From contig QKHE01000131.1 of the NCBI GenBank assembly GCA_003250155.1, forward strand, positions 1 through 45,103: a DNA stretch of 45,103 nucleotides. Direction: 5' to 3'. Position numbers and translations under genes: made by a program. This DNA is from Chloroflexota bacterium. GTDB lineage: Bacteria; Chloroflexota; Limnocylindria; Limnocylindrales; CSP1-4. Below, one piece after another: positions 27,778-38,026 of the stretch (positions within the stretch are counted from its first letter, which is position 1; the number at the start of each line of letters is the position of its first letter). The notes under the pieces were generated by a model. The model ran no database searches. It was not told where the DNA came from and saw only the letters and a list, made by a program, of their open reading frames with translations.

Positions 27778-28497
27778 CGGCTGGTCGGGGTCCTGGGCGG
27801 CCCGACCGTAGGGGGCGAGCGCGGGGCCGGCGAGCGGCGCGTCCTCGGGCAGGTCGGCCAACGGCGCGCCCCACTCGTGGGCGTGCGCGGCCGTTGGCTC
27901 GGGCGGGCCGTCGTAGGTCGGCAGCTCGGCGAACGGGATCGACAGGTCGTGGGTCACGCCCGGGTCGCCGAGATCGATGGTCCGTGACGGGACGCCGCCG
28001 GCCGCCAGGTCGTCGATGATCTCGTCCGGCATTCGCAACGAATCTCGCGTCACGGCATCGAGCGCTCCGGCGTGGGTGACCGGCAGCAGCACCGGCCAGC
28101 CAAGCTCGCCGTCGAACGCCGGCCGCAGCATCGAGCCCCGGTCGAGGCCGTGCGCCTCGATCAGCGAGGTGACGGTCTCCGGCCCGACCCAGCCCATCCG
28201 GGCCGGCCAGACGAGCGCCGCGGCGACGCCGCTGACGACGTTGCGGGCGACCTCGATCCCGCGCGAGATCTGGGCAACGGGCACGCCGTCGGGCTTGGGA
28301 ACCGGCTCGGCGAGGGTCGCCGACGTCCCGGCGAGGGCCGCCGCGACGGCGCCCTCCGGATCGAACGACACGACCACGATCGGCAGCGCGCCGCCGGCCC
28401 AGGCGGCGTCGGCAAGGCGGCGGACGACGGGTTGGCCGGCCGCGTCGGCGAGCGCGGATTCGGGGCTCGCGGCGAGGATCACGGCGGCGACGGTCAC
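27772..28497 (-). CDS. Divergent MobA-like NTP transferase domain protein
   Basis: '[47 protein letters not shown]' resembles the nucleotidyltransferase N-terminus. GTG start supported by TACGCT 6 nt upstream; the longer ATG start (28521) is possible. Confidence 0.62.
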   Translation of the reverse strand: MTVAAVILAASPESALADAAGQPVVRRLADAAWAGGALPIVVVSFDPEGAVAAALAGTSATLAEPVPKPDGVPVAQISRGIEVARNVVSGVAAALVWPARMGWVGPETVTSLIEAHGLDRGSMLRPAFDGELGWPVLLPVTHAGALDAVTRDSLRMPDEIIDDLAAGGVPSRTIDLGDPGVTHDLSIPFAELPTYDGPPEPTAAHAHEWGAPLADLPEDAPLAGPALAPYGRAAQDPDQPR

Positions 28498-28503
28498 GGC
28501 CGG

Positions 28504-28509
28504 AGCGTA
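28504..28509 (-). promoter_or_regulatory. Candidate -10 (TACGCT), 6 nt before the MobA-like GTG
   Basis: On the minus strand TACGCT-ccggcc-GTG. Confidence 0.5.
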
Positions 28510-28516
28510 GCAGTGC

Positions 28517-28522
28517 GACAAT
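28517..28522 (+). promoter_or_regulatory. Candidate -10 (GACAAT), 10 nt before typA ATG
   Basis: GACAAT-cccgcggccc-ATG. Confidence 0.4.
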
Positions 28523-28532
28523 CCCGCGGCCC

Positions 28533-30431
28533 ATGACCAGCCTCAGCCCTTCTGTCGCGCGCGACGACATCCGCAACATCGCGATCGTGGCCCACGTGGA
28601 CCACGGCAAAACGACCCTCGTCGACGCCATGCTCCGCCAGACCGGCGCCTTCCGGGCGAACCAGGCGGTCGTCGACCGGGTCCTCGATTCGGGCGACCTC
28701 GAGCGCGAGAAGGGCATCACGATCCTGGCCAAGCAGACCGCGATCGACGTCGATGGCGTGCGCCTCAACATCGTTGACACACCCGGCCACGCCGACTTCG
28801 GCGGCGAGGTCGAGCGCAGCCTGCTCATGGTCGATTCGGTGCTCCTCTTGGTCGACGCCGCGGAAGGCCCGCTGCCGCAGACTCGCTACGTCCTCCAGAA
28901 GGCCATGGCCCGCCGCCTGCCGGTCGTCGTGGCCCTCAACAAGATCGATCGAGCGGACGCCCGCCCGGCCGAGGTCCTCGACGCCGTGTACGAGCTGTTC
29001 ATCGATCTCGGCGCAGATGACGACCAGATCGACTTCCCGGTCGTGTACACGAATGCCAAGGCCGGCACGGCCAGCCTCGAGCCCGGCGAGGCCGGCGTGA
29101 ATCTCGCCCCGCTGCTGGATCTCCTCGTCCGGGTGACGCCGGCACCTCGACACGAGCCGGGTCATCCCCTGCAGCTGCTCGTCACGAACCTGTCGGCCAA
29201 CGACTACGTCGGGCGGATGGCCGTTGGACGGATCAGGAACGGCTCGATCCGGATGGGCCAGCGGGTCGCGGTCGTCCGCGAGGAGGCCGACGACACCGCC
29301 GGCGCCGTCGAGCCGGGTCGGACCGTGACGCTGACGGGCGCGGTGACGAGCCTCCAGACCGCCCGGGGGATCGAGCGCGTCGACATCGAGGCGGCGACCG
29401 CCGGCGACATCGTCTCGGTGGCCGGGCTGCCCGACGTCACGATCGGCGACACGATCACCGACCCCGCGGATCCACGGCCGCTGCCGCGCCTCGACGTGGA
29501 TGCACCGACGCTGCGGATGACCTTCGGCGTGAACACCTCGCCGCTTGCGGGCCGCGACGGCCGGTATGTCACCAGCCGGCAGATCAAGGACCGGCTCGCT
29601 CGCGAGGTGCTCGGCAACGTCTCGATCGAGGTCCATCCCTCGGCGTCCGCCGACACCTTCGAGGTTCGAGGCCGGGGCGAGCTCCAGCTGGCCGTCCTCA
29701 TCGAGCAGATGCGCCGCGAGGGCTTCGAGCTGACCGCGTCGCGACCCGAGGTGATCCTGCGGCAGGGGCCCGGCGGGCTCCAGGAGCCGTACGAGCGGAT
29801 CACCGTCGACATCCCGCCCGACTACATCGGCGAGGTCCAGGCGGCCCTGGCCGGCCGGAAGGGCCGTCTGGAGCAGATGACGACCGATGCCGACGGACGG
29901 GTCCGCCTCGAGTACGTCCTGCCCGTCCGGGGCCTGATCGGCTATCGCGGGCAACTGCTGACCGAGACCCGCGGGACGGCGCTGCTGCACCAGATCGGCG
30001 AGGGCTATGGGCCGTGGGCCGGCGAGGTGACGCACCGAACCAGCGGCGTCCTGGTCGCCGACCGGCCCGGTACGTCCAACGCCTACGCGCTGTTCAACCT
30101 CCAGGAGCGGGCCGAGCTGTTCATCGGCACCGGCGTCGAGGTGTACGAGGGCATGGTCGTCGGCGAGAACTCGCGCTCGGGTGACATGGACGTCAACCCG
30201 ACGAAGGAGAAGAAGCTCACGAACATCCGGACCCATGCCCACGACGAGGCGCTCCGGCTCACGCCTGCGCGGCCGCTGACCCTCGAAGCCGCGCTCGAGT
30301 TCATCGCCGAGGACGAGCTCGTCGAGGTCACGCCGTCGTCGCTTCGGCTCCGAAAGCGCCTGCTCCCGAAGCACGAGCGCGAGCGGCAGCGTGGCCAGGC
30401 CGCGGAGCGGGAGCGCGCCCGCCCCGACTGA
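28533..30431 (+). CDS. typA: Translational GTPase TypA/BipA
   Basis: '[26 protein letters not shown]', '[13 protein letters not shown]', '[14 protein letters not shown]', 'NKIDR', C-terminal '[23 protein letters not shown]'. Confidence 0.96.
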   Translation: MTSLSPSVARDDIRNIAIVAHVDHGKTTLVDAMLRQTGAFRANQAVVDRVLDSGDLEREKGITILAKQTAIDVDGVRLNIVDTPGHADFGGEVERSLLMVDSVLLLVDAAEGPLPQTRYVLQKAMARRLPVVVALNKIDRADARPAEVLDAVYELFIDLGADDDQIDFPVVYTNAKAGTASLEPGEAGVNLAPLLDLLVRVTPAPRHEPGHPLQLLVTNLSANDYVGRMAVGRIRNGSIRMGQRVAVVREEADDTAGAVEPGRTVTLTGAVTSLQTARGIERVDIEAATAGDIVSVAGLPDVTIGDTITDPADPRPLPRLDVDAPTLRMTFGVNTSPLAGRDGRYVTSRQIKDRLAREVLGNVSIEVHPSASADTFEVRGRGELQLAVLIEQMRREGFELTASRPEVILRQGPGGLQEPYERITVDIPPDYIGEVQAALAGRKGRLEQMTTDADGRVRLEYVLPVRGLIGYRGQLLTETRGTALLHQIGEGYGPWAGEVTHRTSGVLVADRPGTSNAYALFNLQERAELFIGTGVEVYEGMVVGENSRSGDMDVNPTKEKKLTNIRTHAHDEALRLTPARPLTLEAALEFIAEDELVEVTPSSLRLRKRLLPKHERERQRGQAAERERARPD

Positions 30432-30474
30432 GCCCGCCGAGCCTGCGGCCCATTGGAGCTCGGAATCGGGCCCC

Positions 30475-30480
30475 TACAAT
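30475..30480 (+). promoter_or_regulatory. Candidate -10 (TACAAT), 6 nt before acyltransferase ATG
   Basis: TACAAT-cgcgcg-ATG. Confidence 0.6.
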
Positions 30481-30486
30481 CGCGCG

Positions 30487-31680
30487 ATGAAGGGAGCGGG
30501 AGCTCGAGCGGCCTCCGGCTTCGACCCCGTGACCGGTCTCGCGCCGAGCCCGGAGGCGTCCGAAGGCGGCCCCGTCCGGGCGTTCGACCTCGCCCGCGGC
30601 CTTGCGATCCTCTTCATGATCCTCGTCCACGTCCTGTTCCACTGGGGCCGGCCCGAGACGTGGTCGACGCCGGTGGGCACCGTGGTCAGCTTCCTCGGTG
30701 GGCCGTTGGCGATGCCGGTCTTCATCTTCCTGATGGGCGCGTCGCTGGCGTTCTCGTCTCGCACCAGCTTCCTGTCGCTCGCGGCCCGCGCGCTGTGGCT
30801 CGTCTGGATCGGGTACCTGCTGAATCTGCTCCGCGGCACCATCCCGGCGACGCTCGCGATGGGCGTCGGGATCGTGACCCAGGAGCAGATCGAGCCGTTC
30901 ACGCCGTGGTGGCTGACCTCGACCGTCGACCTCCACCACGCGGTCGGCCTGTCGCTGCTGTCGATGGCGCTGCTGCGGCTCGTCGTGAGGCCCGGCTGGT
31001 CGTGGATCGCCGTCGGCGCCGGAATCGTCGTCATCACCCCCCTGGTCCGTGGCCTGGCCTTCGCAACGCCGCTGCTCGATGCGCCCCTGACGCCCGTCTG
31101 GGGCGACGCCCCGAACGTGTACTACGCGCTGTTCCCGTGGGTCGCCTATCCGTTGGTCGGGGCGGTCTTCGGGGTGGCGATCGCCCGGGCGTCCGACCGG
31201 GTGGCCACCTTCCGCCTGGCGGCCCTCATCGGCGTCGCCCTGTGCGCGATCGGCGGTGCCTGGATCCTCGTCGACCCACCCGGCTTCGACATGGCCACCT
31301 ACTGGCGCCAGCCGGCCCAGATGGCGGTCGGGATCATGGGTGTCGTGCTCGTGTGGACCTGGCTGTGCGACGTCGTGACGCGGCGGGTCCCGCCGAACCG
31401 GGCCTTCGATGCCGTGTACGGCTGGAGCGGCCGGGTCATCGCGATGTACTTCGCCCACTGGCTGATCGTGACCTGGTCGATCGGGTTGATCGGCTTCCGG
31501 TCGCTGTCGTTCGAGGCCGTGCTGGTCGGCATGGTCGTGGCGGTTGGACTGACGGTGTATGTCTCAAGAACGCGACAGCGGCTCGCCGCGCTGGCCTGGG
31601 TCCACGCACCGTGGGCGGCCTGGGCGCAGCGACGGTCGGCTGCGGAGCCGGCCATCGTCGCCGACGCCGAGCATGCCTAG
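30487..31680 (+). CDS. Multi-TM acyltransferase-like protein (heparan-alpha-glucosaminide N-acetyltransferase-like / DUF1624 type)
   Basis: 'VRAFDLARGLAILFMILVHVLFHWG', 'MPVFIFLMGASLAFS', about 10 TM segments. Confidence 0.7.
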   Translation: MKGAGARAASGFDPVTGLAPSPEASEGGPVRAFDLARGLAILFMILVHVLFHWGRPETWSTPVGTVVSFLGGPLAMPVFIFLMGASLAFSSRTSFLSLAARALWLVWIGYLLNLLRGTIPATLAMGVGIVTQEQIEPFTPWWLTSTVDLHHAVGLSLLSMALLRLVVRPGWSWIAVGAGIVVITPLVRGLAFATPLLDAPLTPVWGDAPNVYYALFPWVAYPLVGAVFGVAIARASDRVATFRLAALIGVALCAIGGAWILVDPPGFDMATYWRQPAQMAVGIMGVVLVWTWLCDVVTRRVPPNRAFDAVYGWSGRVIAMYFAHWLIVTWSIGLIGFRSLSFEAVLVGMVVAVGLTVYVSRTRQRLAALAWVHAPWAAWAQRRSAAEPAIVADAEHA

Positions 31681-31683
31681 AAT
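31678..31683 (+). promoter_or_regulatory. Candidate -10 (TAGAAT), 6 nt before cysteine desulfurase GTG
   Basis: TAGAAT-ctgacc-GTG; its TAG is the stop codon of the upstream acyltransferase. Confidence 0.58.
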
Positions 31684-31689
31684 CTGACC

Positions 31690-32883
31690 GTGCCGATCTA
31701 CCTCGATCACGCCGCGACGACCCCGCTCCGAGCCGAGGTCCTCGAGACGATGCTGCCGTTCTTCGGAGAGACGTTCGGCAACGCGAGCTCGCCGCATTCG
31801 TTCGGCCGGCGCGCCCGGATGGCGCTCGACGAAGCGCATGAGCGGATCGCGGCCCAGGTCAACGCCGGGCCGCGCGAGATCGTCATCACCGGCGGCGGCA
31901 CGGAGGCGCTCAACCTGGCGCTGAAGGGCGCGGCCTGGGCCGGCAAGGCACGGGGCCATCGAATCGTCACCAGCTCGGTCGAGCACCACGCCGTCCTGCA
32001 TTCGCTGCAGCACCTGGAGAAGTTCGGCTTCGAGGTCGTCAGCCTGCCGGTCGATCGGTACGGCCGGGTGGATCCGGGGCACCTCGAGGCGGCGCTCAAC
32101 GAGCGGACGATCCTCGTCGCGGTCCAGCTGGCGAACAACGAGGTCGGCACGATCCAGCCGGTGGCCGCGCTCGGCGAGGTCGTCCGAACGAAGGGCCCGA
32201 AGGGCTGCCTGTTCGCGGTCGACGCGATCGCCGGGGCGGCGTACCTGCCGATCGACGTCGAGGTCATCGGCTGCGACCTGCTCGCCGTGGCCGGCCACAA
32301 GCTCGAGGGGCCGAAGGGCGCCGGCGCGATGTACCTGCGCAAGGGCGTCCACATCCTCGCCCAGCAGCACGGCGGAACGCAGGAGCGGTACCGCCGCGCC
32401 GGCACCGAGGACGTGGCGTCGGCGGTCGGGCTGAGCGTGGCGTTCGAGCTGTCGGTCGCCGAGCGGGCCGAGACGGTCAAGCGGGTTCGCAAGCTCCGGG
32501 ATCGATTGCGCTCGGCCGTGCTGGGAGTCGAGGGCGTCGAGCTGACCGGGCATCCGCGCGATCGGCTGCCGAACCTGCTGTCGGTCGTCGCCGCGGATGC
32601 CGACGGAGCCGCGATCGTCACGAAGCTCGATCTCGCGGGCGTGGCCGCCTCCGTCGGCTCGGCCTGCACGACCGGCTCGACCGAGCCATCGCACGTGCTC
32701 ACGGCGATGGGCTACCCGGACGATGAGGCACGCGGCGCGATTCGCTTCTCCCTCGGCCGGACGACGACCGATGCCGAGATCGACGAGGCGATCGAGATCG
32801 TGTCGCGGGTCATTGCCGAATCTCGCGCCGCGGCCGCGGTTATCGCCGCCGACCCCCTCGGCCAGGGAGTGGCGACCGCGTGA
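31690..32883 (+). CDS. Cysteine desulfurase (NifS/IscS family)
   Basis: '[15 protein letters not shown]', '[14 protein letters not shown]', '[11 protein letters not shown]', '[21 protein letters not shown]', '[15 protein letters not shown]'. Confidence 0.95.
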   Translation: MPIYLDHAATTPLRAEVLETMLPFFGETFGNASSPHSFGRRARMALDEAHERIAAQVNAGPREIVITGGGTEALNLALKGAAWAGKARGHRIVTSSVEHHAVLHSLQHLEKFGFEVVSLPVDRYGRVDPGHLEAALNERTILVAVQLANNEVGTIQPVAALGEVVRTKGPKGCLFAVDAIAGAAYLPIDVEVIGCDLLAVAGHKLEGPKGAGAMYLRKGVHILAQQHGGTQERYRRAGTEDVASAVGLSVAFELSVAERAETVKRVRKLRDRLRSAVLGVEGVELTGHPRDRLPNLLSVVAADADGAAIVTKLDLAGVAASVGSACTTGSTEPSHVLTAMGYPDDEARGAIRFSLGRTTTDAEIDEAIEIVSRVIAESRAAAAVIAADPLGQGVATA

Positions 32884-33998
32884 GCCGGGTGCTCGTCGCG
32901 ATGTCGGGCGGCGTCGATTCGTCGGTCGCCGCGGCGCTCGTCAAGGAGGGGGGCCACGAGGTCGTCGGCGTGTGGATGCGCCTGCACGACGTCGCCGACA
33001 GCGTCTCGGAGTTCAAGAAGAGCTGCTGCTCGCTCGACGCTGCCGAGGACGCGCGGCGGGTGGCCGGACAGCTCGGCATCCCGTTCTACGTCATGAACCT
33101 CGAGCGCGAGTTCGGCGCCGGCGTGCTCGAGCCGTTCCTCGGCGCCTACCTCGACGGCCGGACGCCCACCCCGTGCACCGACTGCAACACGACCGTGAAG
33201 TTCGGTGCGCTGCTCGGCCGGGCGCGGCAGCTCTACGCGTGCGACTCGGTGGCCACCGGCCACTACGCCCGCCGTGCCGAGGCCGACGACGGCGAAGCGT
33301 GGCTCCTGCGGGCCCGTGACGATGACAAGGACCAGACGTACTTCCTGTACGGCCTGCGGCAGGACCAGCTGGCGAAGGCCCGCTTCCCACTCGGCGAGCT
33401 GACCAAGCCGGAGGTTCGAGCGGTCGCCCGAGGCCTCGGCCTCGCCACGGCCGACAAGCCCGAGAGCCAGGGCATCTGCTTCATCCCCGACGGCGACGTC
33501 CGCGGCGCGCTTCGCAGCCGGGCCGGATGGTCGCCCGAGCCGGGGCCGGTCCTCGATGCCGACGGCGAGCGGGTGGGGGAGCACGACGGCGCGGCCGGCT
33601 ACACGGTCGGCCAGCGGCAGGGCCTCGGGGTCGCCCTCGGCGAGCCGCGCTACGTCTCGCGCGTCGACCCCGCTTCGAACATCATCACGCTCGCCCGCCG
33701 CGAGGATCTCGAAACGACGATGCTCGAGCTCGATGACGTGCGGTTCGTGGCCGCCCGCCCGCCCGACACCGCCTTCCGGGCCGACGTCCGGGTTCGCCAC
33801 CGCGGGGCGCTCGTGCCCGGCACCGTCCGCGAGGTCCCGGGCAGTGGCCCGCGCGACGGCAGCGGCCCGCGCGCCGGTCGCTGGGCCGTCGAGCTGGACG
33901 CGCCGGTCTGGGCCGCGGCGCCCGGCCAGGCGGCGGTGTTCTACGACGGCGAGCGCTGCCTCGGCGGCGGCCGCATCGCCGACCGGCCGGCGGCGTGA
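32880..33998 (+). CDS. mnmA: tRNA-specific 2-thiouridylase
   Basis: PP-loop '[16 protein letters not shown]', '[15 protein letters not shown]', 'ATGHYAR', 'DQTYFLYGL', '[12 protein letters not shown]'; GTGA overlap with nifS. Confidence 0.95.
   Translation: MSRVLVAMSGGVDSSVAAALVKEGGHEVVGVWMRLHDVADSVSEFKKSCCSLDAAEDARRVAGQLGIPFYVMNLEREFGAGVLEPFLGAYLDGRTPTPCTDCNTTVKFGALLGRARQLYACDSVATGHYARRAEADDGEAWLLRARDDDKDQTYFLYGLRQDQLAKARFPLGELTKPEVRAVARGLGLATADKPESQGICFIPDGDVRGALRSRAGWSPEPGPVLDADGERVGEHDGAAGYTVGQRQGLGVALGEPRYVSRVDPASNIITLARREDLETTMLELDDVRFVAARPPDTAFRADVRVRHRGALVPGTVREVPGSGPRDGSGPRAGRWAVELDAPVWAAAPGQAAVFYDGERCLGGGRIADRPAA
33840..33875 (+). repeat. 18-bp tandem duplication in mnmA (encodes [12 protein letters not shown])
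   Basis: GGCAGTGGCCCGCGCGAC / GGCAGCGGCCCGCGCGCC, 2 mismatches. Confidence 0.85.
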
Positions 33999-34014
33999 CG
34001 GGCAAGCCGCGGCC

Positions 34015-34410
34015 GTGATCCTGGGACCGGCGCCGGTCCTCGCCGCCGTTGTCGGCCTGTTCCACGTCTCGGCGTACGTCTTCATCCGGGGTCGGGCGGG
34101 CGCTCGCCTGCCGTTCCTGCTGCTGGCCGGCATCCTCGGCGCGTGGGCCGGCGACGCCGTGGGCGCCCGCCTCGGCGACCCGCTGACGATCGGCGACTTC
34201 CACGTCCTCGCGGCGTCGTTCGTGGCCTGGCTCGGGATCGCCCTCGTGGCGATCCTCGCGATCCTCGCTCCCGAGCGACCCCGCGAGACGCGAGCTCGCG
34301 CCTCGCTCGGGCGGCGAGTCCTCGCCGGGCTGGGCCGGTCTGATCCCGGCGATGGAGAAACGGAGCCGCCCCCACCCGACACGACGATCCCACCCGAGGC
34401 TCGACCGTGA
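34015..34410 (+). CDS. Hypothetical membrane protein
   Basis: Three predicted TM segments; GTG start; overlaps the next ORF by GTGA. Confidence 0.6.
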   Translation: MILGPAPVLAAVVGLFHVSAYVFIRGRAGARLPFLLLAGILGAWAGDAVGARLGDPLTIGDFHVLAASFVAWLGIALVAILAILAPERPRETRARASLGRRVLAGLGRSDPGDGETEPPPPDTTIPPEARP

Positions 34411-34607
34411 TCGGGCGGCGCCGAATCCCGCCGATCCTGCGGGCTGCGCTGCGCGGCCGCCGGACGGCGCTGCTGCCGCAGGGCGACACGTTCCTGCGCG
34501 GCCTGGCGCTCGGCGCGCTCGTCGGCGCCGCGATCGCCGGTTCCACGATCTGGAGCCGCATCCGCGGCCGCAACCGGCCGAGCAGGGCCGAGGACGCCGC
34601 GGGCTGA
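34407..34607 (+). CDS. Small hypothetical protein with one TM segment
   Basis: GTGA overlap; 'FLRGLALGALVGAAIAGSTIW' hydrophobic segment, basic tail. Confidence 0.55.
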   Translation: MIGRRRIPPILRAALRGRRTALLPQGDTFLRGLALGALVGAAIAGSTIWSRIRGRNRPSRAEDAAG

Positions 34608-34629
34608 CCGAGCCCGAACGGCGCTCGGC

Positions 34630-34635
34630 TACCAT
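34630..34635 (+). promoter_or_regulatory. Candidate -10 (TACCAT), 8 nt before alaS ATG
   Basis: TACCAT-tccgggcg-ATG. Confidence 0.5.
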
Positions 34636-34643
34636 TCCGGGCG

Positions 34644-37451
34644 ATGCCCAGCCCCGCTCCCGAACGTGATCCGCGGATCGAATGGCGATCCGCCGCCGAG
34701 ATCCGGAGCCGCTTCGTCGAGTTCTTCGCCGAGCGCGGCCACACGGTCGTGCCCAGCGCCAGCCTCGTGCCGGCTGGCGACCAGACGCTGCTGTTCACGA
34801 ACTCCGGGATGGTCCAGTTCAAGGACGTCCTGACCGGGGTCGAGAAGCGGTCGTACACGCGGGCCGTCGACTACCAGCGCTGCCTCCGCGTCGCCGGCAA
34901 GCACAACGACTTCGAGGAGGTCGGCCGGACGCCCCGCCACCACACGCTGTTCGAGATGCTCGGCAACTGGAGCTTCGGCGACTACTTCAAGCGTGAGGCG
35001 ATCCACTGGGCGTGGGACTTCCTGACCCGTGACCTCGGCCTGCCCGGGGAACGGCTCGCGGCGACCGTCTACTCGACCGACGACGTGGCCCACGAGGTCT
35101 GGCAGGACGAGATCGGCCTGCCGCCCGAGCGGCTGGTCCGCTGGGGTGACTTCCCGAGCGGCGACGAGAAGAACTGGTGGCGGATGGCCGACACGGGGCC
35201 GTGCGGACCGTGCTCGGAGATCCACTTCGACCGCGGGCCCGAGTTCAGCGAGGGCGACTTCTGCATCCCCGACCACTCCGAGACCTGCCCGCGCTGGCTC
35301 GAGGTCTGGAACCTCGTGTTCATGGAGTTCGAGCTGCACGCGGACCGCTCGCTCACGCCGCTGCCGGCGCCGGGCGTCGACACGGGCATGGGCCTCGAGC
35401 GGATCGCGAGCGTCGTGCAGCAGGTCCCGACGAACTACGACACCGACCTGTTCGTCGCGATCCATGCCCGGATGCGCGAGCTGCTCGGCCACGACCCCGA
35501 CGCGTTCGAGGCGGAGCGGTTCAGCTACCAGGTCATCGCCGACCACTCTCGGGCGATCACGTTCCTGATCGGCGACGGCGTGACCCCGTCGAACGAGGGC
35601 CGCGGCTACGTCTGCCGCCGCATCCTGCGACGCGCGGTTCGCCATGGCCGACTGCTCGGAAGAACCGAGCCGTTCCTGGCCGAGACCGCCAAGGTCGTCA
35701 TCGACACGATGGGCGAGGCCTACCCGTACCTCGTCGAGGTCCAGGCCGCGATCCTCGGCGCGATCGCCCGCGAGGAGGCCCAGTTCATCCGAACCCTCGC
35801 GGCCGGCACGAACCTGCTCGAGGAGGCGCTGATCCCGCTGACGTCAGAGGCGAGCGTCGTCGGCCGCCAGGCTGAGGCCCTGACCGCCGACGCGCCGGTC
35901 CTGCCCGGCGACGTCGCGTTCAAGCTCCACGACACGTACGGCTTCCCGATCGACCTGACGGTCGAGCTGGCGGCCGAGTACGGCGTGCGCGTCGACCGCG
36001 CGGGCTTCGAGGCGGCGCTCGAGGGGCAACGCGAGCGAAGTCGCAGCGGCAAGAAGGCCGACCTGCGGCGGCAGGCCGAGCAGGCCCAACTCTACGAGTC
36101 CATCCGCGGCCGCGCCGGCGACACGACGTTCCTCGGCTACGAGACGACAACCACCGGGGCCAGGGTGGTCGCCATCCTGCGCGACGGCATCGAGTACGAG
36201 GACCTCGAGGCGAAGGGCGACGAGGAGCTTCGAACGGAGGCCGGGGCTGCCGCCGAGATCGTCCTGGACGAGACGCCGTTCTACCCCGAAGGCGGCGGCC
36301 AGATCGGCGACCGCGGCACGTTGCGCGACGCCGACGGACGCGTCGTCTTCGAGGTCGAGGACACGCAGCGCGTGGCGGGCACCCAGGTGGCCGGCCTGAT
36401 CGCCCATCGCGGCACGCTCCGCGGGCGCCTCGCGGTCGGCGACACGGTCACGGCTGCGGTCGACCCGGAGCGGCGGGCCCACACGATGCGCAACCACACC
36501 GGCACACATCTCCTCCATCGGGCGCTCCGGAACGTGGTCGGTGAGCGGGCCAAGCAGGCCGGCTCGCTCGTCACGCCGGACTACCTGCGCTTCGACTTCC
36601 CGTTCGAGCGGGGCCTCACCGACGACGAGAGGCGATCGATCGAGGACGAGGTCCGGCGAATCGTTCGCGAGGACCGGCCGGTGACGATCGAGTACCTGCC
36701 GATGGCCGACGCGATCGAGCGCGGCGCCGACGCGTTCTTCGACGAGAAGTACGGCGAGACGGTCCGCACCATCCGGGTCGAGGACTACTCCTTCGAGCTG
36801 TGCGGCGGCACGCATTGCCGGGCGTCCGGCCAGATCGGGAGCTTCGTGATCACCGGGGAGCGGAGCATCGGCTCGGGCACGCGCCGGATCGAGGCGCTGA
36901 CCGGCGCCGGCGCCGATGCCCATCTCCGCGACAAGCTCGCGGTCCTCGACCAGGCCACCGAGGCCGCCGGTGCGAACACCGCCGAAGCGCTGCCCGACCG
37001 GATCGCGACCCTGCAGGCCGAGCTGAAGGACACGCGTCGCAAGCTGCGCGAGGGTGGCGGATCGCGGTCCGTGGCGCCGAAGCCGAAGGACCTGCGCGAC
37101 CGCGTCGAGACGTTCGACGGCGTGTCGATCGTCACGTTCGCCGCGCCGTTCGAGTCTCCAGATGCGATGAAGGGCTACGCCAGGGACCTGCGCTCGGCGC
37201 TCGGCGCGAACGTCGTGGCGCTGGCCCTCGATGCCGACGAGCCGCAGGTGTTCGTGACGGCCGACGAAACCGCGGTGGCCAAGGGCATCTCGGCCGGCGA
37301 GCTGGTCAAGCTCGCCGTCGGCGAGATCGGCGGCAAGGGTGGCGGCCGGCCCGAGATGGCCCAGGGCCGAGGCACGAAGCGCGACGGGGTCGAGGCAGCC
37401 ATGGCCGCCGTCCGGGCGGCAGCGCGCGAGGCCGCGTCCCGGCGCAGATGA
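34644..37451 (+). CDS. alaS: Alanyl-tRNA synthetase
   Basis: 'IRSRFVEFFAERGHTVVPSASLVP', 'LLFTNSGMVQFKDVL', 'RNHTGTHLLHRALR', 'ELCGGTHCRASGQIGSF', C-Ala domain. Confidence 0.97.
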   Translation: MPSPAPERDPRIEWRSAAEIRSRFVEFFAERGHTVVPSASLVPAGDQTLLFTNSGMVQFKDVLTGVEKRSYTRAVDYQRCLRVAGKHNDFEEVGRTPRHHTLFEMLGNWSFGDYFKREAIHWAWDFLTRDLGLPGERLAATVYSTDDVAHEVWQDEIGLPPERLVRWGDFPSGDEKNWWRMADTGPCGPCSEIHFDRGPEFSEGDFCIPDHSETCPRWLEVWNLVFMEFELHADRSLTPLPAPGVDTGMGLERIASVVQQVPTNYDTDLFVAIHARMRELLGHDPDAFEAERFSYQVIADHSRAITFLIGDGVTPSNEGRGYVCRRILRRAVRHGRLLGRTEPFLAETAKVVIDTMGEAYPYLVEVQAAILGAIAREEAQFIRTLAAGTNLLEEALIPLTSEASVVGRQAEALTADAPVLPGDVAFKLHDTYGFPIDLTVELAAEYGVRVDRAGFEAALEGQRERSRSGKKADLRRQAEQAQLYESIRGRAGDTTFLGYETTTTGARVVAILRDGIEYEDLEAKGDEELRTEAGAAAEIVLDETPFYPEGGGQIGDRGTLRDADGRVVFEVEDTQRVAGTQVAGLIAHRGTLRGRLAVGDTVTAAVDPERRAHTMRNHTGTHLLHRALRNVVGERAKQAGSLVTPDYLRFDFPFERGLTDDERRSIEDEVRRIVREDRPVTIEYLPMADAIERGADAFFDEKYGETVRTIRVEDYSFELCGGTHCRASGQIGSFVITGERSIGSGTRRIEALTGAGADAHLRDKLAVLDQATEAAGANTAEALPDRIATLQAELKDTRRKLREGGGSRSVAPKPKDLRDRVETFDGVSIVTFAAPFESPDAMKGYARDLRSALGANVVALALDADEPQVFVTADETAVAKGISAGELVKLAVGEIGGKGGGRPEMAQGRGTKRDGVEAAMAAVRAAAREAASRRR

Positions 37452-38026
37452 CGGATCTCACGCTCCTCGCCGGCGTGTCGGCCCTCGTGGCCGCCGTGGC
37501 GACGGTCGTCGGCGCGGTCCTGCTGATCCTGTTCTTCTCGAAGGGCGAGCCGTGGGGCACGCTCAACGACATCGCGAGCGTCGTGCTGATGGTCGCGATG
37601 CTGCCGCTCGTGCTGGCGATCGCGATCCTCCAGTCCGGGTCGTTTCCGGCCTCGCTGATCGTCGCGGCGGTGGGGCTCGTCGGCGCGACCGGCGCCGGCA
37701 TCGGCCAGGCCCTGCTCGTCGCCAGGCGCTGGACGTACGAGGAGCTGCTGCCGTGGACGCTCGGCTTCGGCGCCGTCGTCGGCCTGTGGTACCTCGGCGT
37801 CGGCGTGCTCGGACTGCCGGTGGCCGACGCCGGGGCGCTGGTCATCCTCGCCGCGGCAGCCGGCGTCGGCTACCTCGCGACCGGTTACGGGTTCTGGCGC
37901 GGGAATCAGCAGCACCCGCTCTCGATCGCCGGCGGCATCCTGCTGCTCGTCGCCTCGACGGCGTTCCTGGCCTGGCTCGGCCTGAAGCTCGTGACCGGCG
38001 AGGTCGCGGTGACCTGGCCGGCATGA
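37448..38026 (+). CDS. Hypothetical multi-pass membrane protein
   Basis: About 6 hydrophobic segments; ATGA overlap with alaS and with the FtsA-like gene. Confidence 0.65.
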   Translation: MTDLTLLAGVSALVAAVATVVGAVLLILFFSKGEPWGTLNDIASVVLMVAMLPLVLAIAILQSGSFPASLIVAAVGLVGATGAGIGQALLVARRWTYEELLPWTLGFGAVVGLWYLGVGVLGLPVADAGALVILAAAAGVGYLATGYGFWRGNQQHPLSIAGGILLLVASTAFLAWLGLKLVTGEVAVTWPA

